This document shows, piece after piece, positions 59,330 through 64,000 of a stretch of DNA of 64,000 nucleotides (positions within the stretch are counted from its first letter, which is position 1; every line of letters begins with the position of its first letter). Position numbers and translations under genes: made by a program. The DNA is taken from NCBI RefSeq assembly GCF_901000735.1, contig NC_081542.1, forward strand, positions 44,184,238-44,248,237, written 5' to 3'. The notes below the pieces were generated by a model. It did no database searches. It saw only the letters and a program-made list of their open reading frames with translations, and was not told where the DNA came from. This DNA comes from Corylus avellana. Taxonomy: Eukaryota > Streptophyta > Magnoliopsida > Fagales > Betulaceae.

Positions 59330-60980
59330 ATCCTTCATCTGGAACAACCTTATTCGAGCCCACGCTCAAGCCAGGTCTCGAGCTGACGCCCTAACGCATA
59401 CACCAATCTCCATCTTTCTCCGGATGCGCTTCCATGGAGTCGAACCAGACTTCCATACCTTCCCTTTCCTTCTCCAATCTTTCGATTCCCCGCCTCACCT
59501 CCAATCAGGAAAACAAATCCACGCGCAAACTCTCCTCTTTGGGCGCGCTAACGACCCGTTTGTTCAAACGTCCCTCATCAACATGTACTCGTCTTGTGGC
59601 AATTTGACGCTTGCGCGTCAAGCATTCGATGAGATTGCCCAACCTGATTTACCGTCTTGGAATTCGATCATTAATGCGAATGTCAAAGTCGGTTTGGTTG
59701 ATATTGCAAGGAAGCTGTTTGATGAGATGCCTGCAAGGAATGTGATATCTTGGAGTTGTATGATAAATGGGTATGGGAGGTGTGGTGAGTATAAAGAAGC
59801 ACTTGCTCTGTTTCGTGAGATGCAAAAAGTGGAAGTGAATGGAGTTAAGCCGAATGAGTTCACCATGTCGAGTGTGCTTTTGGCTTGTGGACGGTTAGGT
59901 GCACTTGAGCATGGGAAATGGGTCCATGCTTATATTGGGAAATGTGGAATGGAAGTTGATGTTGTGTTAGGAACTTCATTGATAGACATGTATGCGAAAT
60001 GTGGGAGTATTGAGAGGGCGAAGTGGGTATTTGATAATTTGGGTCCTAAGAAGGACGTGACGGCTTGGAGTGCTATGATCACGGGATTGGCCATGCATGG
60101 ACATGCAGAAGAATGCCTTGAATTGTTTGCAAAGATGACAAATTATGGGGTGAGACCTAATGCTGTAACATTTTTGGGCGTTCTCTGTGCTTGTGTACAT
60201 GGAGGTTTGGTGAGTGAAGGGCTGGAGTATTTTAGGAAGATGAGTGAGGAGTTTGGTATTACTCCTATGATCCAACACTATGGTTGCATGGTTGACCTTT
60301 ATGGAAGAGCTGGTCTCATTGAGGAGGCATGCGTTTTGGTCAAGTCTATGCCTATGGAGCCTGATGTGCTGATATGGGGTGCTCTGCTTAGCGGATCTAG
60401 AATGCATGGGGACATTGAAACTTGTGAGATTGCACTTGAAAAACTGATTGAGTTGGATCCCACAAACAGTGGTGCCCATGTGCTTCTATCCAATGTGTAT
60501 GCAAAAAGGGGTAGGTGGGCAGATGTGAGGCATGTGAGAGATCTTATGGAGGCAAGGGGGATCAAGAAAGTTCCTGGTTGTAGTTTGGTTGAGTTGGGAG
60601 GTGTCCTTCATGAGTTTTTGGTGGGAGTCGATTCTCATCCAGAAACCAGAGAGATATATAAGATGCTTGATGAGATTATGAAGAAGTTGAAGATGGAGGG
60701 TTTTGTGGGAAACACGAATGAGGTGTTGCTTGATTTGGACGAGGAAGAAAGGGAGTTGGCAATATCCTATCATAGCGAAAAATTGGCCATTGCCTTCTGC
60801 TTTTTAAAGACCAGTCCAGGTACTCCAATTCGAATTGTTAAGAACCTAAGGATATGCAGTGATTGTCATGTTGCAATAAAGATGATCTCCAGGGTGTTTG
60901 ACAGGGAGATTGTTGTTAGAGATTGCAATCGATTTCACCATTTCAAAGGTGGATTATGCTCTTGTAAAGACTACTGGTAG
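59262..60980 (+). CDS. PLS-class pentatricopeptide repeat protein with E/E+ and DYW domains
   Basis: Intronless, 572 residues from the first in-frame ATG (the frame is open further up but without an ATG). The body is a run of P, L and S-type PPR motifs (SWNSIINANVKVGLVDIARKL, NVISWSCMINGYGRCGEYKE, DVVLGTSLIDMYAKCGSIER are parts of successive repeats), then E/E+ motifs and a complete DYW domain. The DYW zinc and catalytic residues are present: HSEKLA, CSDCH, CSCKDYW at the very end. DYW-PPR proteins are cytidine deaminase editing factors that bind organellar RNA. The protein is closest to the Arabidopsis At3g62890 type. The N-terminus (MQACARLISSTHPT) is Ser/Thr/Arg-containing and low in acids, consistent with a transit peptide, but whether plastid or mitochondrion cannot be told. 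Confidence 0.93.
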   Translation: MQACARLISSTHPTLHFAHPTVESFIWNNLIRAHAQARSRADALTHTPISIFLRMRFHGVEPDFHTFPFLLQSFDSPPHLQSGKQIHAQTLLFGRANDPFVQTSLINMYSSCGNLTLARQAFDEIAQPDLPSWNSIINANVKVGLVDIARKLFDEMPARNVISWSCMINGYGRCGEYKEALALFREMQKVEVNGVKPNEFTMSSVLLACGRLGALEHGKWVHAYIGKCGMEVDVVLGTSLIDMYAKCGSIERAKWVFDNLGPKKDVTAWSAMITGLAMHGHAEECLELFAKMTNYGVRPNAVTFLGVLCACVHGGLVSEGLEYFRKMSEEFGITPMIQHYGCMVDLYGRAGLIEEACVLVKSMPMEPDVLIWGALLSGSRMHGDIETCEIALEKLIELDPTNSGAHVLLSNVYAKRGRWADVRHVRDLMEARGIKKVPGCSLVELGGVLHEFLVGVDSHPETREIYKMLDEIMKKLKMEGFVGNTNEVLLDLDEEERELAISYHSEKLAIAFCFLKTSPGTPIRIVKNLRICSDCHVAIKMISRVFDREIVVRDCNRFHHFKGGLCSCKDYW

Positions 60981-61384
60981 GTCGAGAGGAAAATTCTAGT
61001 CCTAGGTTTATTGGAATTAATCCTCCATGGATTTTTTTTTATCCCATACAACGTGGAAGGGGCCGCCGCTCACCAACTGAGGGGAAGAAGAAGATACGTA
61101 TCTAGATCATCCAGTCAGCTAACTTATATCGGATTCTACTGTTCCATTCAGGAGCATCAAGTTTTTTTAAACGGATTATTAACTTAAGAGGAATCTAGCT
61201 AAATTGTATACAAGCTTCCTGTTTTCAGCTTTTTCTTGTGTTCTTTTGTATGAGTATGCAAATAATAATATATCTGATAAACTATAATGCTACAAATGCA
61301 AAGTTTCCCTCAAGAAAGAAACCCTTCATGAGTTGTTGTATTTTGATCACTTAAATGATAAAATAGTGAAGCAGAGTTAAAAGC
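60981..61384. other. 3' flank of the PPR gene
   Basis: Likely 3' UTR up to about 61280, then spacer up to the retroposed element. Nothing else was recognised. The copy AGAGTTAAAAGC at 61373-61384 is the left target duplication of that element. Confidence 0.5.
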
Positions 61385-62644
61385 AGTCATCAGTCGACGG
61401 ATTAAAAAGTTAACTTAGAGACTTTCGCTCTCTTCTCTCTCCTCAAATAGTCCCAAAAACTTCCCTCCGACAGCCATGGGAAGAGGAAGCTTCCTCCCCT
61501 TTTCCCTCTACTTCCCTTTTCCTGTATGACTATCCCCCTCCCCTTTCTTGTCTCTTCTGAGACCCAAACCGTCTCTTTGGAGACCCTATCCGCTTACACG
61601 GAGGCCTTAGCTCAAGGGCGGAACTAGACAATTATGAGTGGGGGGACAAAATGTAAAAATTTAGTTTTTGGGGGGACATTTTATAAAAACCCATAAATTT
61701 TAGAAGTAAAATTTTAAATTTTAAGGGTAATTTTAAAATTTTGGGGGGACAAAGGTCCGCCCCTGCTTATCTGATGCTTTAGGCGTTTTATTTTCGTCCA
61801 ATAACTATATCGTTCCGTTCTCCATCGCAACAGCTCTAATCATCGTTCTCATCAGGTGCTCAAAGGCAGGGATTCACACTCTTCTTGAAATCTTTGGTTT
61901 TGATTTTTTCAAAATCAGATCTATCGATTTCAGGAAGCCCCTGACGTACAAGCACCACTCCAATGGGTTCCTGGGTGTTTTCACTACCGTCAGCCGCCAT
62001 CATCTTTCCCATCCGGCCACCATGCGCTTGCGAGTAGATCTTACTTGCGGGCGCGTGTGCTCCACACGCCGATGTGTGATATTGGATAAATGCCACTCCG
62101 CCACCTCCCATCACCTAGGCCGGTCTTCTGGATCTACCACAGGCGTGTGGCCTTTTGCGACTCTGCCATCTATGATTCTCGTGTTTCTGTATTTTGGACT
62201 GATGCTACTGTTTTTAATTTTGTTATGTTGTAGTTTCAGGGACTTAGATGTCATTTCCACCTTTCTTGATGCTCTCTCGATATGGTTGCAGATCGTTATG
62301 CAGTGTCTCCTAGACTCTGTGCTAGTTTTTCCTTTAATTAGCTTTGATTCGACTTTCATCAGGGTTCTCCATACTGTTGCAGCTCTTTTTCGCTATTGCA
62401 GTTGTATATTTCTTATGTGCATCATCTCTAGTGTACCATTTCAAACCACCTTAATTGGTGGCCAATTTTCTTGGTTTTCGTACCAAGAAAACATAGGTCC
62501 GTGTCATTTATTTGATGCATTGTCTTTTTTTTTCTCTGTTTACTCATTCTGATGGGGACATTTTGGGGCTTATTGTTGGGTTGTCCAGCCTTTGTTGTTT
62601 GATGTAATCTCTTGTTTTATCTTAAAAATAAAAAATAATTAAAA
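61385..62644 (+). mobile_element. Retroposed 1.26 kb element of unknown type, with target duplication
   Basis: The block lies between exact copies of AGAGTTAAAAGC (61373-61384 and 62645-62656) and ends in an A-rich tail (CTTAAAAATAAAAAATAATT then AAAA) preceded by a LINE-like 3' end (GGCTTATTGTTGGGTTGTCC, TTGTTTGATGTAAT). The 5' part is CT-rich, like a leader sequence. No reverse transcriptase is visible. The 176-codon open frame at 62022-62552 is not a known protein. It is either a non-autonomous LINE derivative or a retroposed transcript. A MITE sits inside at 61612-61768. Confidence 0.7.
61612..61768. mobile_element. CA(A/G)GGGCGGA-ended MITE (hAT-like) inside the retroposed element
   Basis: The ends are CAAGGGCGGAACTAG and, reversed, CAGGGGCGGACC. 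It is flanked by CTTAGCT and CTTATCT, a probable target duplication with one mismatch. The middle has TTTTGGGGGGACA repeated in both halves. It is related to 48948-49124. Confidence 0.65.
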
Positions 62645-62704
62645 AGAGTTAAAAGCTGTGCTGCTTGTTTTGATTTTTCAGAATGGAACGTACCAAATAA
62701 TTTT

Positions 62705-62809
62705 ATTTTATTTTTGACATGTCCGCACAAGAGAGGGGAGAAGGATTCGAACTAGAAACCCCCGCTTCATTAGGTGTGGTTCCAGCCAATTGAGGTACCT
62801 CTTGGGGAC
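62705..62809 (-). mobile_element. tRNA-derived SINE (copy in tandem unit 1)
   Basis: A 105 bp minus-strand SINE: A-box region AGGTACCTCAATTGGCTGG, B-box AGTTCGAATCC, end CTCTTGTGCGGACATGTC and an A-rich tail. It is flanked by exact 16 bp duplications CGTACCAAATAATTTT (62689-62704 and 62810-62825). Confidence 0.88.
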
Positions 62810-63144
62810 CGTACCAAATAATTTTGGGTTGCCGTAAGACATAATCATCTGGTTATAGTCTTATAAATGAAAGATTAAAGCATATTAAAAATTTGTATAA
62901 ACCAAGCTTTTTTCTTAGTCTTCGTACCAAGAAAGCATAGGCCCATGTCATTTATTTGATGCATTGTTTTTTTTTTTTTTTACTCATTCTGATGGGGACG
63001 TTTTGGGGCTTATTGTTGGGTTGCCCAGCCTTTGTTGTTTGATGTAATATCTTAAAAATAAAAAATTAAAAAAAATAATATAAAAGAGTTAAAAGTTGTG
63101 CTGCTTGTTTTGATTTTTCAGAATGGAACGTACCAAATAATTTT

Positions 63145-63249
63145 ATTTTATTTTTGACATGTCCGCACAAGAGGGGGGAGGAAGATTCGAACTATAAACC
63201 TCCGCTTCATTAGGTGTGGTTCCAGCCGATTGAGATACCTCTTGGAGAC
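63145..63249 (-). mobile_element. tRNA-derived SINE (copy in tandem unit 2)
   Basis: Same insertion as 62705-62809 by descent: the same 16 bp flanks (63129-63144 and 63250-63265), orientation and length. Substitutions include AGTTCGAATCT for the B-box. It was copied with the tandem unit, not inserted independently. Confidence 0.88.
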
Positions 63250-63357
63250 CGTACCAAATAATTTTGGGTTGCGGTATTAAGACATAATCATCTGGTTATA
63301 GTCTTATAAATGAAAGATTAAAGCATATTAAAAATTTGTATAAACCAAGCTTTTTTC

Positions 63358-64000
63358 CTAAATCCATAAATTCCCCAATTTTGGGCTTTTCTCAAAGGAT
63401 GTTTTCTTTTATTTGAATCCATGGATTGGGCACATACATTGTACAAAGCCCAGCCTGAGCTGTCGTTTTCACTCTGACTTTGTCGTTTCTCGTGTTTTGT
63501 TATTTTCTTTTTCAAATTTTGAATTTTCAAGCTAAAATTGTTCCTTTGCTAAACTCCAAAGGTATTCCCTTTCAAGGCAGATCTTGTGGGATTGAAACCC
63601 TTTTTTTATAAGCTGTTATTAACAAAGCTACAATAAAAGAAATAGCTGTTGAGATATTTTTTTAGGTGAATGCTTTGGGTGTTTCAACCACCTAAAAAGG
63701 GCCAACTCGAGTTTGGTTTGAGTCGTTTGACCACCACATCCGGCCGGATCTATTGTATAATGCATGTATCCGTAGTTTTTTATTCATGAACAAAAAGAAT
63801 AGAGCAAGGCAACCAAATGTAGCATCTTTATTTGAACATGACTATAACAATCATGCAAAAAAAGCCTAGATTTTATGAGCGATTTGCATGTGTTTGTTCA
63901 GAAAAAAATTGAGTCATAGTTTGATTTCAAGCCCACCAAACAAACCGTCGGCAACAAAAGACAGAAGCTGAATTTCTCTAAGATTGTTTTCATGGGGTCT
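63358..64000. other. Right-hand intergenic end of the window
   Basis: No gene was recognised. The minus-strand open frame at 63318-63530 begins in the tandem repeat and has no domain. A gene could begin beyond the window. Confidence 0.45.

Larger units (their letters stand above)
62467..63357. repeat. Tandem duplication, two units of about 443 bp
   Basis: Unit 1 (62467-62914) and unit 2 (62915-63357) share everything in order: TTCGTACCAAGAAA, the retroelement 3' end, AGAGTTAAAAG, GAATGGAACGTACCAAATAA, an inverted SINE and AAACCAAGCTTTTTTC. They differ by scattered substitutions and small indels in the T- and A-rich parts. The duplication followed both the retroelement and the SINE insertion, because both are in each unit. 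Confidence 0.92.

Noticed and set aside
59618..60773. Several minus-strand open frames up to 167 residues
   Set aside because: These are antisense shadows of the PPR coding region.
62022..62552. 176-residue open frame with hydrophobic stretches
   Set aside because: It lies inside a retroposed element and runs into its 3' end. The hydrophobic look comes from T-rich sequence, and no family was recognised.
1..64000. A new multi-gene defence, biosynthetic or mobile system
   Set aside because: The recognisable genes are unrelated conserved plant genes with ordinary spacing, and the remaining structure is explained by known classes of plant transposable elements.

Overview
This is a 64 kb stretch of nuclear DNA from a flowering plant, most likely a eudicot. 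The signs are AT-rich sequence with GT-AG introns, plant-specific gene families (STRUBBELIG-family receptor, katanin p80, Myb-bromodomain protein, DYW-type PPR protein), plant LINEs with an RNase H tail, tRNA-derived SINEs, an LTR-retrotransposon remnant, many foldback MITEs and a fragment of plastid DNA. About 0.5% divergence between two apparently allelic segments would fit an outcrossing, perhaps woody, species. The species cannot be named from sequence alone.

Layout: (1) 1-2364, the last exon of an unidentified gene running in from the left. (2) 2365-7048, intergenic DNA with several foldback elements. (3) 7049-13659, a myristoylation-motif gene (MGCC start) on the minus strand whose 3' half occurs twice, on either side of a 100-N gap and a 5'-incomplete LINE; the simplest reading is one gene with a heterozygous LINE insertion, laid end to end by the assembler. 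(4) 13660-25300, about 11.6 kb of intergenic DNA with an hAT-like element, several foldbacks, a plastid-derived trnW-trnP fragment and a SINE nested in a SINE. (5) 25505-32164, a 16-exon SRF-type LRR receptor-like (pseudo)kinase. (6) 36484-45588, an 18-exon katanin p80 (KTN80) gene with a 5 x 48 bp coding minisatellite. (7) 45589-51965, intergenic. (8) 51966-58242, a 5-exon Myb/SANT plus bromodomain gene whose 3.4 kb first intron holds a minus-strand LINE, itself split by a SINE and by an 860 bp solo LTR. (9) 59262-60980, an intronless PLS-DYW PPR gene. (10) 61385-63357, a retroposed 1.26 kb element whose 3' end, flank and embedded SINE were later duplicated in tandem.

The genes are unrelated housekeeping or regulatory plant loci: cell-surface signalling, microtubule severing, chromatin reading and organellar RNA editing. 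They do not form a pathway or cluster. I did not find a convincing new multi-gene system. The most informative signals are structural: the LINE/allele arrangement, the coding minisatellite in KTN80, and the nested and duplicated retroelements whose target-site duplications give a clear relative order of events. Exon boundaries were set by hand from splice signals; in the four complete genes the spliced exon lengths sum to whole codons.
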